Assembly: GCA_964418585.1 (NCBI GenBank)
Contig: CAYQMG010000148.1
Coordinates: 1-64,000, forward strand
Origin: JAJRTE01 sp964418585
GTDB taxonomy: Bacteria > Myxococcota_A > UBA796 > JAJRTE01
Length of the DNA: 64,000 nt
Direction: 5' to 3'
In this document: piece after piece, positions 27,528 to 35,780 of the stretch
Numbering within the stretch: the first letter of the stretch is position 1
Layout of the letters: every line of letters begins with the position of its first letter
Made by a program: the position numbers and the translations under genes
Notes under the pieces: model-generated
What the model was told of the DNA's origin: nothing
The model's input: only the letters and a program-made list of their open reading frames with translations
The model's database searches: none

Positions 27528-28163
27528 TCAGCCCTGCTCGGGCACGGTCCAGCTCACAGTGTACACCTTGTCCCCGTCCGGGTGCAGCGCCACGAGGCGT
27601 GCAGTGCAGCGCTGCGTCCCACCGGTCATGGGGCTGTCGATGACGCGCAGAGGCGACAGCCGGTAGCCCCGGCTCGGGCCCACGTGGACCACGTTGTATT
27701 CCTTGGTGGAACTGGTTCGCGTCGTGTGCACCTTGTCTCCCTGGGTCGACGTGGTTTCACACTCTGTTTCAAATCGGACCTTCCAGGTACCTCGAGGCCC
27801 GATGTTGGGGACCTTCAGTTCGGCACGTACCATGTACTTGCCAGGGGGCAACTCCCCGACATCGGTGCCGAGGTACTGCTCGCAGCGCTTGCCCACGCCC
27901 TGGCAAATACCGAATCCATGCTCGTCGAACGGCCGGACGCCCTGTCGGATTTCGTCGAGGAGCGGGGCGATGAGGGTGCGTTCGAAATCGGTGAGGCGCT
28001 CCGGGTGTGTTGCGGGCGCGTCCTCTGTCCGTGCCGGAGCCGGTGCCCCGGGTCCGGCGGCCGGCGCTGGTGGGTGCGACTGGACCGGGGGCGGGGGTTG
28101 GTCTTTCGAGCAGGCCGACGCGGCCACGACTACGAGGAGGGGGAGGACGAATCCGAAGCGCAT
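27528..28163 (-). CDS. Small lipoprotein of unknown function
   Basis: A 211-residue predicted lipoprotein: signal peptide with lipobox ASAC (Cys18), Pro/Ala-rich tether (20-50), then a compact domain containing four cysteines (CQGVGKRCEQYLG, FETECETT and QRCTARL), probably two disulphides, and many beta strands. The ATG follows GGAGG. A clear sigma-70 promoter lies upstream. I do not recognise the family. It is convergent with the PP2C gene and divergent from feoB. Confidence 0.7.
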   Translation of the reverse strand: MRFGFVLPLLVVVAASACSKDQPPPPVQSHPPAPAAGPGAPAPARTEDAPATHPERLTDFERTLIAPLLDEIRQGVRPFDEHGFGICQGVGKRCEQYLGTDVGELPPGKYMVRAELKVPNIGPRGTWKVRFETECETTSTQGDKVHTTRTSSTKEYNVVHVGPSRGYRLSPLRVIDSPMTGGTQRCTARLVALHPDGDKVYTVSWTVPEQG

Positions 28164-28221
28164 GATACCTCCAGTTGTTCGGGTGGAAGGCTCCGGGAGT
28201 GTCGGTCCGAAGCCGGCTCGA

Positions 28222-28251
28222 GGATACGGGAGGTGGTCCGGTTCTGTCAAC
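28222..28251 (-). promoter_or_regulatory. Sigma-70 promoter for the small lipoprotein
   Basis: Minus strand TTGACA (28251-28246) and TATCCT (28227-28222), 18-base spacer. Confidence 0.5.
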
Positions 28252-28292
28252 GGTGGGGCGGGGGAAGCGGTGTGGCGGTCTGTGGGAAGGTG

Positions 28293-28316
28293 GAAGATCT
28301 GGACGAAGATCTGGAC
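28293..28316 (+). repeat. Tandem 12-bp repeat at the feoB promoter
   Basis: GAAGATCTGGAC occurs twice in perfect tandem (28293-28304 and 28305-28316). The second copy overlaps the presumed -35 element of feoB, so it may be an operator. Confidence 0.6.
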
Positions 28317-28340
28317 GGGGGAGGAGAAAGCGGCTAGAAC
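28312..28340 (+). promoter_or_regulatory. Putative feoB promoter
   Basis: TGGACG (28312-28317) and TAGAAC (28335-28340), 17-base spacer. Confidence 0.4.
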
Positions 28341-28390
28341 TGAACCGCATCCGTGGCGTGTCGCTGGCGTGTGATCGAGGTCGAGGAGGT

Positions 28391-30547
28391 ATGGCATTGA
28401 CCCGACCGATGGAGCCGGACGGATGGACTGGGGCCCTGTCCGGGGTTTCGTGTCGAGCCGTGTTGGTTGGTAACCCGAATGTGGGCAAGTCGGCGATATT
28501 CTGGCGACTGACCGGGAAGCCATCCGAGGAGTGCAACATTCCGGGGAGTTCGGTGGCGGTGAGCATGGCCCCGGTGCGTCGAGGTGCGCGGCACCGGTGG
28601 CGGCGGTTTCGGAGGTCGCGGTTGGCCCGTCGGGTTGCCCGGGTACTTGGGGGAGGGCGCGGCGGAGCGGGAGGAGCTGGAGGGGCGAAGCACGGGAGGG
28701 GGACCCGGTCGGCGGGCCTGCTCGAGCGGCCTGGCGTGGAGGAAGAGACCGGGGTGGGTCCCTGTGACCCGGTCCTGATCGACACGCCCGGCGCCACGTC
28801 GCTGTTTCCGCTCGGTGAGGACGAGATGGCCACGCGGGACCTGCTTCTGGGGCTGCCCGAGGTGGTGGTGTTCGTGGCCGATGCCAAGAACCTGAGACGG
28901 TCCCTGGCCCTGTTTCTCCAGGTGGCTGCGTTCGAGCGGCCCATGGTGTTCGACCTCAACATGGTGGACGAGGCGGAGAACGTGGGCGTGCATGTCGACG
29001 TGGCAGCGCTCCAGGAGCGGCTGGGCTGTCCGTGCAACACGTCGGTGGCGATCGAGGGGCACGGGATGAATCGGCTGGCAGCGGCGCTTCACGAGGCCCG
29101 GCCCGCATCGTACAAGGTGGTGTTTCAGGCGCCGATCGAGGAAGCATTGGAGGAGCTTTCAGACCTGTTGCGAGGGGGCAGTGTACCGCCGCGTGCGCTG
29201 GGTTCTCTCTTGCTGGCCCGGGACCCTCGAGGCCTGGCGGTGGTGGAGCAGGAGTTTGGACCCGGGACGCAGCGGTTGGTGCGGGAAATCGTGGACCGGA
29301 CCGAGGCCCGGTACGGTACCCCGCTCGACGTGGTCATGACCGAGCAACTGCATGCTGCGGCCGAGCAACTGGCTGCTGGACTGGTGCACCGTCACCCGCA
29401 CCGTTCCTCGCTGAGTGACCGGGTGGGCCACCTGGTGCAGAGTCCCCTGACCGGGGTGCCTGTTGCGATCGTCATCACCATGGCGATGTACCTGTGGGTG
29501 GGCCAACTCGGGGCCGGCCTGGTGGTGGACACGATCGAGCAGAAGGTGTTCGACGGCTGGCTCATTCCCCTGATGACTCCGGTGGTAGACCGGATTCCCT
29601 GGGCGTTTTTGCGGGGAGCGTTGATGGATCCGGACTTCGGCTTGCTCCCCACCGGATTGTTCCTGGCTTTCGGGATCGTGCTGCCCGTTCTCTTCTTTTT
29701 CTTCCTGTTTTTCGCCGTGCTCGAGGACTCCGGGTACCTCCCCCGTCTGTCCATCCTGCTCGATCGCGTGCTCCGGCTCGTGGGCCTGAACGGAAAGGGC
29801 GTGCTCCCGTTGGTGATGGGATTCTCTTGCGTCACCATGGCCGTGATCACCACCCGGATGCTGGACACGCGCAAGGAGCGCTTGATCGCCACCTTCCTTC
29901 TCATCCTGGGCATTCCCTGTGCTCCCCTGTTGAGCGTCCAGATTCTCATTCTGAGGGACCTGTCCTGGACTGCTCCGGTGACCGTGTACGGTATCATCCT
30001 GCTTCAGATCCTGGTGGCCGGGGTGGCTGCCAACAGGGTCCTTGGTGGACGCCTGCCCGACTTCATCATGGAGATCCCACGGATGCGGTTGCCCAAGCCC
30101 AGGGTGGTGCTGGCGCGGACCTGGCGGCGTTCGGTGCAGTTCACCAAGGAGGCGGTGCCGGTTTTCATGCTGGCCTCGTTCATCATGTACGTGCTCAACT
30201 GGATGGGCGGACTGGACCTGCTGGAAGCAGCCGGGCGGCCGGTGGTGGGGCACCTTCTGGGCCTGCCGGACAAGGCGATCCAGGTGTTGATCAAGACGCT
30301 CATCCGGAGAGAGAGCGGAGCAGCCGAACTTCACCTGGTCCAGGAATCGTTCGACAGTGTCCAGCTCGTGGTGACCTTGCTTGTCATGACGTTCCTCATG
30401 CCGTGTCTGAACGCGGTGATCGTGATCATCAAGGAACACGGGCTGAAGGCAGCGCTTGTCATCATGGGCGGGGTCATGGTCTATTGTGTGTTGGCGGGCG
30501 CGCTGGTCAATGCCGTGTGTCGCGCGTTGGGTGTGAGTTTCGCCTGA
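28391..30547 (+). CDS. feoB: Ferrous iron transporter FeoB
   Basis: A 718-residue inner-membrane Fe(II) transporter with an N-terminal G domain and a C-terminal permease. G1 is GNPNVGKS (27-34), G3 is DTPG (131-134, usually DLPG) and G4 is NMVD. The switch I segment reads NIPGSSV rather than the usual NYPGVTV. About 60 extra residues (62-124, very rich in Arg and Gly) separate switch I from G3, where other FeoBs have about 20. The permease has about ten membrane helices with the two Gate-type halves (EDSGYLPRLSILLDR, TRKERLIATFLL). Shine-Dalgarno AGGAGGT abuts the ATG, and a TTG at 28397 would have better spacing. The regulator gene follows after 49 bases. Confidence 0.93.
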   Translation: MALTRPMEPDGWTGALSGVSCRAVLVGNPNVGKSAIFWRLTGKPSEECNIPGSSVAVSMAPVRRGARHRWRRFRRSRLARRVARVLGGGRGGAGGAGGAKHGRGTRSAGLLERPGVEEETGVGPCDPVLIDTPGATSLFPLGEDEMATRDLLLGLPEVVVFVADAKNLRRSLALFLQVAAFERPMVFDLNMVDEAENVGVHVDVAALQERLGCPCNTSVAIEGHGMNRLAAALHEARPASYKVVFQAPIEEALEELSDLLRGGSVPPRALGSLLLARDPRGLAVVEQEFGPGTQRLVREIVDRTEARYGTPLDVVMTEQLHAAAEQLAAGLVHRHPHRSSLSDRVGHLVQSPLTGVPVAIVITMAMYLWVGQLGAGLVVDTIEQKVFDGWLIPLMTPVVDRIPWAFLRGALMDPDFGLLPTGLFLAFGIVLPVLFFFFLFFAVLEDSGYLPRLSILLDRVLRLVGLNGKGVLPLVMGFSCVTMAVITTRMLDTRKERLIATFLLILGIPCAPLLSVQILILRDLSWTAPVTVYGIILLQILVAGVAANRVLGGRLPDFIMEIPRMRLPKPRVVLARTWRRSVQFTKEAVPVFMLASFIMYVLNWMGGLDLLEAAGRPVVGHLLGLPDKAIQVLIKTLIRRESGAAELHLVQESFDSVQLVVTLLVMTFLMPCLNAVIVIIKEHGLKAALVIMGGVMVYCVLAGALVNAVCRALGVSFA

Positions 30548-30596
30548 TCTCCAGGGGCGGGGAGGGGCCGGAGCACCCGGGAGCAAGGGGTTTGGC

Positions 30597-31259
30597 ATGG
30601 AATCCACGTTGGAGGAGATTCTCGAGGCCGTCTGGGTAGCCAACGAGGGAGGTCGTGCGACCGAGCAGCGCGTGCGCGAGTTGTGTCCTGAGCCCATTAG
30701 TGAGGAAGACCTGGACACACTGGAGTCCCGGGAGTTGGTCTACCGAAAAGGACCCGAGATCCTCCTGACCCGGACGGGCGGCCAGGTGGCCCGGGTGGTG
30801 GTGCGGCGGCACAGACTGGCCGACACGCTGCTCGCATCCATTCTCAAGCTCGACCCGGACAAGCGGCGAGTCGTGGCCTGCGAGACCGAACACACGTTGC
30901 TCCCGGAAATGGAAGAGGGGATCTGCACCCTGTTGGGTCACCCTACCGAGACGCCGGAAGGCCGTCCCATTCCCCCCGGTCGATGCTGTGCGCGCAAACA
31001 GCGTTCCGTGGGCGCCATGGTGTGCGACCTCACCAAGCTGCGGCCGGGCGAGCGGGGGCGCATCGCCTACATCCGACCCAAGAGCCACGCACGCCTCCAC
31101 CGTCTGGCTTCCTTTGGGATCGTGCCCGGAGCCATCGTGGAGCTGCACCAGCGTTCTCCCGCGTTCTGCGTCAAGCTCGAGGAGACCGAGTTGGCGGTGG
31201 AGCGGGACGTGGCCGAGGACATCTTCGTGAGCAAGCTGGACGACCGGGATCGAACTTGA
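30597..31259 (+). CDS. DtxR-like iron regulator with C-terminal FeoA domain
   Basis: A 220-residue protein. An N-terminal helical part (1-75) resembles a winged helix (EEILEAVWVANEGGRATEQRVRELC) and is followed by the DtxR/MntR metal-binding and dimerisation segment (RRHRLADTLLASIL, CETEHTLLPEMEEGICTLLGHP, with His/Glu/Cys ligands). The C-terminal 75 residues are a FeoA/SH3 domain (LTKLRPGERGRIAYI, RLASFGIVPGAIVEL, FCVKLEETELAVE). Lying 49 bases after feoB, it occupies the position of feoA and could both sense Fe(II) and bind FeoB or DNA. The DNA-binding helix is weakly conserved, so a pure FeoA-like accessory role is an alternative. Confidence 0.85.
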   Translation: MESTLEEILEAVWVANEGGRATEQRVRELCPEPISEEDLDTLESRELVYRKGPEILLTRTGGQVARVVVRRHRLADTLLASILKLDPDKRRVVACETEHTLLPEMEEGICTLLGHPTETPEGRPIPPGRCCARKQRSVGAMVCDLTKLRPGERGRIAYIRPKSHARLHRLASFGIVPGAIVELHQRSPAFCVKLEETELAVERDVAEDIFVSKLDDRDRT

Positions 31260-31287
31260 CAGAGCCGGGCGCGGCACGAGGCGGGCG

Positions 31288-33300
31288 ATGGACGGGGGCT
31301 CGAGAGACCATGAAGTCTTTTCCAGGGTCTGGGATTCTCTCCACCTGGACGCGGAAGAGGCCCGGTTCGACCCGGACCGAACCATCACCGTCGGATACCT
31401 CCAGCCGGACCATCAGGACCGCCTGAAATCGCTTCCCACCCTGGCACTCGGCGGGGGGGATACGCGCGGACGGGCAGACCTGGTGCTCGAGGGCGTGCTG
31501 GGTGAAGGAGGCGTCGCCGTCGTGCAACTCGCCATGCAGGGGTCTCTGGGGCGAGAGGTGGCGGTCAAGCGGCTCAAGCCTCAGGTTCAGTCCCGGGAAC
31601 TGACCTGGAAACTGCTGCAGGAGGCATGGGTTACCGGTCGACTCGAGCACCCGAACATCGTGCCTGTACACCTTCTGGGCCGGTCCGAAGACGGCGCAGC
31701 GGTCATGGTGATGAAGCGTATCGAGGGCAACGCCTGGCGCACCTTCATCCAGGGCCGTGCGATTCCTCCAGGCGAGGGATTCCGTGAGGACCCGCTCGGA
31801 TGGCACCTCGACATTCTCGCCGCGGTGTGCCGGGCTCTCGAGTTTGCGCACAGTCGCGGAATCGTGCACCGGGACATCAAACCGGACAACGTCATGGTGG
31901 GTCGGTTCGGCGAGGTTTACGTGGTGGACTGGGGGATCGCCCTGTCACTCCGGGACGACCCGGGCGGCCGCCTTCCCCTGGCCCGAAACGCTCGAGGCGT
32001 CGCCGGTACACCGGCCTACATGGCCCCGGAGATGGCCGCGGGGCGGAACGACCAGATTGACGAGCGCACCGATGTCTACCTGCTCGGCGCCACCCTGTAC
32101 GAGGTGCTGACCGGGTCCCCTCCTCATGGACAAGATACGCTTTTCGACACCCTCTTCTGCGCCTTCCGATCCGACCCCCCCAGGGCACTCGAGAACGTGC
32201 CCCCCGAACTTGCCGAGATATGCCGGACAGCCATGCAGCCGCGGCAGGAGGAACGGTATCAGAGTGTGACCGAATTTCGGGATGCCCTGCTCCGGTTCAA
32301 GCGGCACCGACACTCGGCGACCGTGGCGCGGCAGGCGTGGGAACGGTTGACGCGGTTGATACAGATGGTGGATGCCCGGACGGAGCGACCGCCCGACAGC
32401 GTGAAGGTGTATGACCTGTTCGGGCAATCCCGGTTCGGGTTTCAGGAGGCGCTGCGGGAGTGGGAGGAAAACACCGATGCCAGGGAAGGGCTCCAGCAGG
32501 CGCTCGAGTGCATGGCCGAGTTCGAACTTGACCGCGAGAATCATCAAGCGGCCTCGGTGCTGGTGGGGCAACTTCCAGAGCCCAACCCCCGACTTCAGGA
32601 GAGGCTCGACGCCCTGGAGCGGAAACTCGCCGGGGAGCAGGCCGCGTTTCACGGACTCCAGGCCCTGGCTCGAGATCTGGACCTGACTGCGGGCATGGCC
32701 GTGCGCCGGAGCCTCTTCCCAATCCTCTTCCTCGTCTGGGTCGTCGTCCCGGTGGGCGCCGGCGTGGTTCAGCGTACCTTCCACGTGACGCTGTCCCCTC
32801 GAAGCTTCCTGGCTGCCATCCTGGTACTGATCGCCGCGACCCTCGCGGCCGTGGCATGGCACCGAAAGGTCTTGCTTCAGAATGCGGTCAATCGTAGCCT
32901 GGTGGTGCTGCTGTTGATAATCTTTGCCGGGTTCGTCGCCGTAGGGGTGCTGGGAATCGCCTGGGGACTCTCACTCCCCAAGGTGGTCCTCCTGGCACTG
33001 TCCACCCTCGCGGTGGGGGCCTCCATGGTCTCGGCCACCATCAACTGGCGTGTCTGGATCATGGCGGCCGGGTACTGGGCCGCCTTCCTCTTCTCCATCG
33101 CATGGCCTGACTGGACCCTCGAGGCCGTTGGGGGAGGGAACCTGGTGGGCTTTGTCGGCGTGGAGTTGGTCTTGCGCCGGTGGCCGTTGGAACGGCCTGC
33201 TCAGCCGCGCAGCCTGGCCGAGTCCGCCGACTGGAATTTCAGGCAGGGACCTCGAGCCGGACCGGTGCCCGGATCGGGACCTACCCGGTCCGCGCGTTGA
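31288..33300 (+). CDS. Ser/Thr protein kinase with C-terminal six-helix membrane domain
   Basis: A 670-residue kinase. The domain (about 64-340) has glycine loop LGEGGVAVV (71-79), Lys94 in VAVKRL, Glu112, HRDIKPDN (194-201), DWG instead of DFG (214-216), and GTPAYMAPE. The linker (345-460) is helical. The C-terminal half has about six membrane helices (about 465-620) followed by a Pro/Arg tail, with no obvious extracellular sensor. It shares the YVVDWGIA and HPNIVPV idioms with the kinase at 9825-12248 and probably came from the same expansion. It starts 28 bases after the DtxR-FeoA gene. The signal is likely membrane state or an unseen partner. Confidence 0.9.
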   Translation: MDGGSRDHEVFSRVWDSLHLDAEEARFDPDRTITVGYLQPDHQDRLKSLPTLALGGGDTRGRADLVLEGVLGEGGVAVVQLAMQGSLGREVAVKRLKPQVQSRELTWKLLQEAWVTGRLEHPNIVPVHLLGRSEDGAAVMVMKRIEGNAWRTFIQGRAIPPGEGFREDPLGWHLDILAAVCRALEFAHSRGIVHRDIKPDNVMVGRFGEVYVVDWGIALSLRDDPGGRLPLARNARGVAGTPAYMAPEMAAGRNDQIDERTDVYLLGATLYEVLTGSPPHGQDTLFDTLFCAFRSDPPRALENVPPELAEICRTAMQPRQEERYQSVTEFRDALLRFKRHRHSATVARQAWERLTRLIQMVDARTERPPDSVKVYDLFGQSRFGFQEALREWEENTDAREGLQQALECMAEFELDRENHQAASVLVGQLPEPNPRLQERLDALERKLAGEQAAFHGLQALARDLDLTAGMAVRRSLFPILFLVWVVVPVGAGVVQRTFHVTLSPRSFLAAILVLIAATLAAVAWHRKVLLQNAVNRSLVVLLLIIFAGFVAVGVLGIAWGLSLPKVVLLALSTLAVGASMVSATINWRVWIMAAGYWAAFLFSIAWPDWTLEAVGGGNLVGFVGVELVLRRWPLERPAQPRSLAESADWNFRQGPRAGPVPGSGPTRSAR

Positions 33301-33322
33301 AGCAACAGGCGGAGGGAGGAGC

Positions 33323-34588
33323 ATGAGACATCTGGTACACGGGGTGACACCTCGAGAAGGTCCTGCATACGGCCTCCTCGTGATTTTCCTGGCGATCCTG
33401 AGCCTGGGTCCCGGTCGGGCCGTGGGGGAGAGCGGCAACCCACCGGACAGGGAGGTGGAAGGAGGCGGGAATGCGGCGATGGGGGAGCCGGGTACCGGGC
33501 GAGTCGGCTGTGGCTGGCCCGGGGCCGAGTGGGAGGACCGGTTGCCTGAAGAGATGGGCATGGACCCAGCCAGGCTGGATGCGGCCATCGCGTATGTCAT
33601 GAGCAGTACCGGGAACGAGCAGGACCGCGCGGGCATTCGCACCGACGGGTTCGTGGTCGTGCGTCACGGCTGCCTGGTTGCGGAAGGATATGCCCGGGGC
33701 TACACGCGCGAGACGCGGCATCTGGCCTGGTCGGTATCGAAGAGCGTGAGCAACGTTCTTTACGGCATCGCGGTCCGGCAAGGGGTGATCGAGATGCGCG
33801 CCCCGGCGGCCCGGTACTATCCTCCCCTGGATCGGGAGGGGCACCGGGACATCACGCTGGAGCACTTGATGTTCATGAGTTCAGGGCTCGAGTGGTCCGA
33901 GGGGTACGAGGCGTCGCCGTTGAAATCCTCGGTCATCGCCATGCTCTACACCTCCGGTCGGGCCGACATGGCGCGGTACACGGCGGAGCAGCCGCTGGAG
34001 TCGCCCCCGGGGACCGTGTGGGAGTATTCGAGCGGGACCACGAATCTGCTGATGGGGATCCTCAAGGAGGTGCTGGGTCCGGAACGCTATGCTCGTTTTC
34101 CCTGGGAGGAATTGTTCGACCCGGTCGGCATGCGCAGTGCCGTGTTCGAGCGGGACAGATCTGGAACGTTCGTGGGCTCGTCCTATTTCTATGCCACGCC
34201 TCGAGACATGGCCCGATTCGGCTACCTGGTGCTGCGGGACGGCGTCTGGGGAGACAGGCGGATACTGCCCAGGGATTGGGTCGCCCACTACACGCAGATT
34301 GCACCGGCCTACCGGACTCTGGACCCGGACCGAAGGGAATCGGGCCTGCACCCGGGCGGCCACTGGTGGGTGAACCGCCCGGACCCGGAATCCGGGCTCG
34401 AGGCGCCGTTTGCCGAGGTGCCGGAAGACACGTTCGCCGCCCTGGGCCACTGGGGCCAGTCCATCGTGGTCATCCCCTCGCTCGACCTGGTGGTGGTCCG
34501 AACCGGTGACGACCGGGACCACACGTTCCAGCTCGAGAAATGGTTGACGCTCCTGGTGGCGAGCGTCGAGACCGGGAAAACCCAGTGA
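33323..34588 (+). CDS. Secreted beta-lactamase-family serine hydrolase
   Basis: A 421-residue penicillin-binding-protein/class C beta-lactamase-like hydrolase. A signal peptide (about 15-36) is followed by a short low-complexity stretch. The SxxK nucleophile motif is SVSK in LAWSVSKSVSN, the second motif is YSS in WEYSSGTTNLL, and the third is a GHWGQSIVVIP-type strand in place of KTG. Such proteins act as esterases, D-aminopeptidases or carboxypeptidases in the periplasm rather than as true beta-lactamases. The ATG follows GGAGGGAGGAG. A small membrane protein gene starts 34 bases later. Confidence 0.9.
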   Translation: MRHLVHGVTPREGPAYGLLVIFLAILSLGPGRAVGESGNPPDREVEGGGNAAMGEPGTGRVGCGWPGAEWEDRLPEEMGMDPARLDAAIAYVMSSTGNEQDRAGIRTDGFVVVRHGCLVAEGYARGYTRETRHLAWSVSKSVSNVLYGIAVRQGVIEMRAPAARYYPPLDREGHRDITLEHLMFMSSGLEWSEGYEASPLKSSVIAMLYTSGRADMARYTAEQPLESPPGTVWEYSSGTTNLLMGILKEVLGPERYARFPWEELFDPVGMRSAVFERDRSGTFVGSSYFYATPRDMARFGYLVLRDGVWGDRRILPRDWVAHYTQIAPAYRTLDPDRRESGLHPGGHWWVNRPDPESGLEAPFAEVPEDTFAALGHWGQSIVVIPSLDLVVVRTGDDRDHTFQLEKWLTLLVASVETGKTQ

Positions 34589-34622
34589 GAGGCGATGAAG
34601 CGACTCCGGGAGGTCGAACGAC

Positions 34623-34943
34623 ATGACGTGGAAACGGGTCACAGCGGGAATCCTGGCGCTGCTGGTCATCGCCATCGGGGCGTGGAGTGCGGCCAACTGG
34701 CAGCATATTCGGCATTTTCCTTCCATCATCTCCTCGTTCTATGCCAAGCAGATGTGCTCGTGCCTGTTCGTGGTGGGACAGACCGAGGAGCGTTGCCGCA
34801 ACGAGGCCCGGCAGTACGTGCCGATCAGTGGGTACGAGATCGACCGGGAGCAGCGGGCGGTCACGGTATCCGGGCTGGGCCGGACGAATCGAGCCCATTT
34901 CGTGAGCGAGCGGTACGGTTGCGTGCTGGACGACCTTGACTGA
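34623..34943 (+). CDS. Small membrane-anchored Cys-rich protein
   Basis: A 106-residue protein with one N-terminal membrane helix (about 7-24) and a small outer domain with four cysteines (C45, C47, C58 and C100), which could form two disulphides. The C-terminal part (VTVSGLGRTNRAHFVSERYGC) looks beta-structured. It directly follows the serine hydrolase and is probably cotranscribed. I do not recognise a named family. The ATG follows GGGAGGTCG. Confidence 0.7.
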   Translation: MTWKRVTAGILALLVIAIGAWSAANWQHIRHFPSIISSFYAKQMCSCLFVVGQTEERCRNEARQYVPISGYEIDREQRAVTVSGLGRTNRAHFVSERYGCVLDDLD

Positions 34944-34954
34944 GGGTCGGGAGG

Positions 34955-34973
34955 CCCGGGGGCGACGCCCGGG
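34955..34973 (+). terminator. GC-rich hairpin between convergent genes
   Basis: CCCGGG, loop GGCGACG, CCCGGG, 12 bases after the preceding stop codon, without a clear U-tract. It could serve either strand. Confidence 0.35.
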
Positions 34974-35020
34974 GCGTTGAAGGCCGTCGGTGCGGTCGTG
35001 CTTTCGAATCGGCGAGAGGA

Positions 35021-35656
35021 TCACCCGGGAGGCCACGGGAGGATCCAGCGCCGGATTCGATCCGGATCACTCCTCGCCACGTATTCGACCGTCAGGTGGT
35101 AAACCGTGTAGGCTTCGTCCCAGCTTTCGTCGGCGGCCGCCCGTTCCGCCCGTACCTCGAGGGCGCTTTGTAGGGCCGTTTTGAACCGGGTACGGGCCTC
35201 GAGCGCATGCTGGTGTGCCTGGAGGAGCCGGCGTTTCAGGTCCGGTGCAATCACGGTGTCGGAAGCGTCGAGGATTCGGGAGAGGAGGGATGAGAGTTCC
35301 TGCGGCTTGACCGGAGGAGCCGGCGTGTCCTTGTCGAACAGTCGAGCCGGAAGGTACTGTTCCGGTCGCCCGGCCCCGCTCCCCTGGCGCCTGGTCAGCT
35401 CCCGGGCAAGTTCCTCACAGATCCGCGTGAGAGCTGCGTCGGCCGCGTCGCGTTCGAGCTTGCGTCGCTCGGTCTCCTGTTCCGCCTTCACCTGGGAAGT
35501 CCACAGGGCTTTCCAGTTACGGTGCACCGGCCCAAACCGGGTGTCCATCACCTCGTTGAGCAGAGGTTGGGACCGGTCGGCATGGTTTCGGGCCACCGCG
35601 TGGTCCCCCAGGCGCGCGCGGTCCGCCGGACAACGTGGTTCGCTCTTGATCAGCAA
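35021..35656 (-). CDS. Helical protein of unknown function
   Basis: About 211 residues, almost all helical and charged, with no signal peptide or membrane segment. It contains WKALWTSQVKAEQETERRKLERDA and a second helical stretch LKRRLLQAHQHALEARTRFKTALQSALEVRAERAAADE. The frame extends upstream to 35704, but the TTG at 35656 is preceded by AAAGGAGGG with an ideal spacer, so I place the start there. It is divergent from glgB and convergent with the small Cys-rich protein. I recognise no family. Confidence 0.6.
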   Translation of the reverse strand: MLIKSEPRCPADRARLGDHAVARNHADRSQPLLNEVMDTRFGPVHRNWKALWTSQVKAEQETERRKLERDAADAALTRICEELARELTRRQGSGAGRPEQYLPARLFDKDTPAPPVKPQELSSLLSRILDASDTVIAPDLKRRLLQAHQHALEARTRFKTALQSALEVRAERAAADESWDEAYTVYHLTVEYVARSDPDRIRRWILPWPPG

Positions 35657-35721
35657 CCGCTTCCCTCCTTTGTGGGTCATCCGCCCGGGCACGGAACCCG
35701 ACACGCCTCCCGCCGTAGCGC

Positions 35722-35749
35722 TTGAACCGGCTCGACGTTATGCTATGGT
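35722..35749 (+). promoter_or_regulatory. Sigma-70 promoter for glgB
   Basis: TTGAAC (35722-35727) and TATGGT (35744-35749), 16-base spacer, about 30 bases before the ATG. Confidence 0.5.
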
Positions 35750-35780
35750 GGTCCCATCAACCGATTGCAGTGAGGCCGCC

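Noticed and set aside
35657..35704. Longer N terminus for the helical unknown protein
   Set aside because: A strong AAAGGAGGG directly upstream of the TTG at 35656 favours the shorter form.
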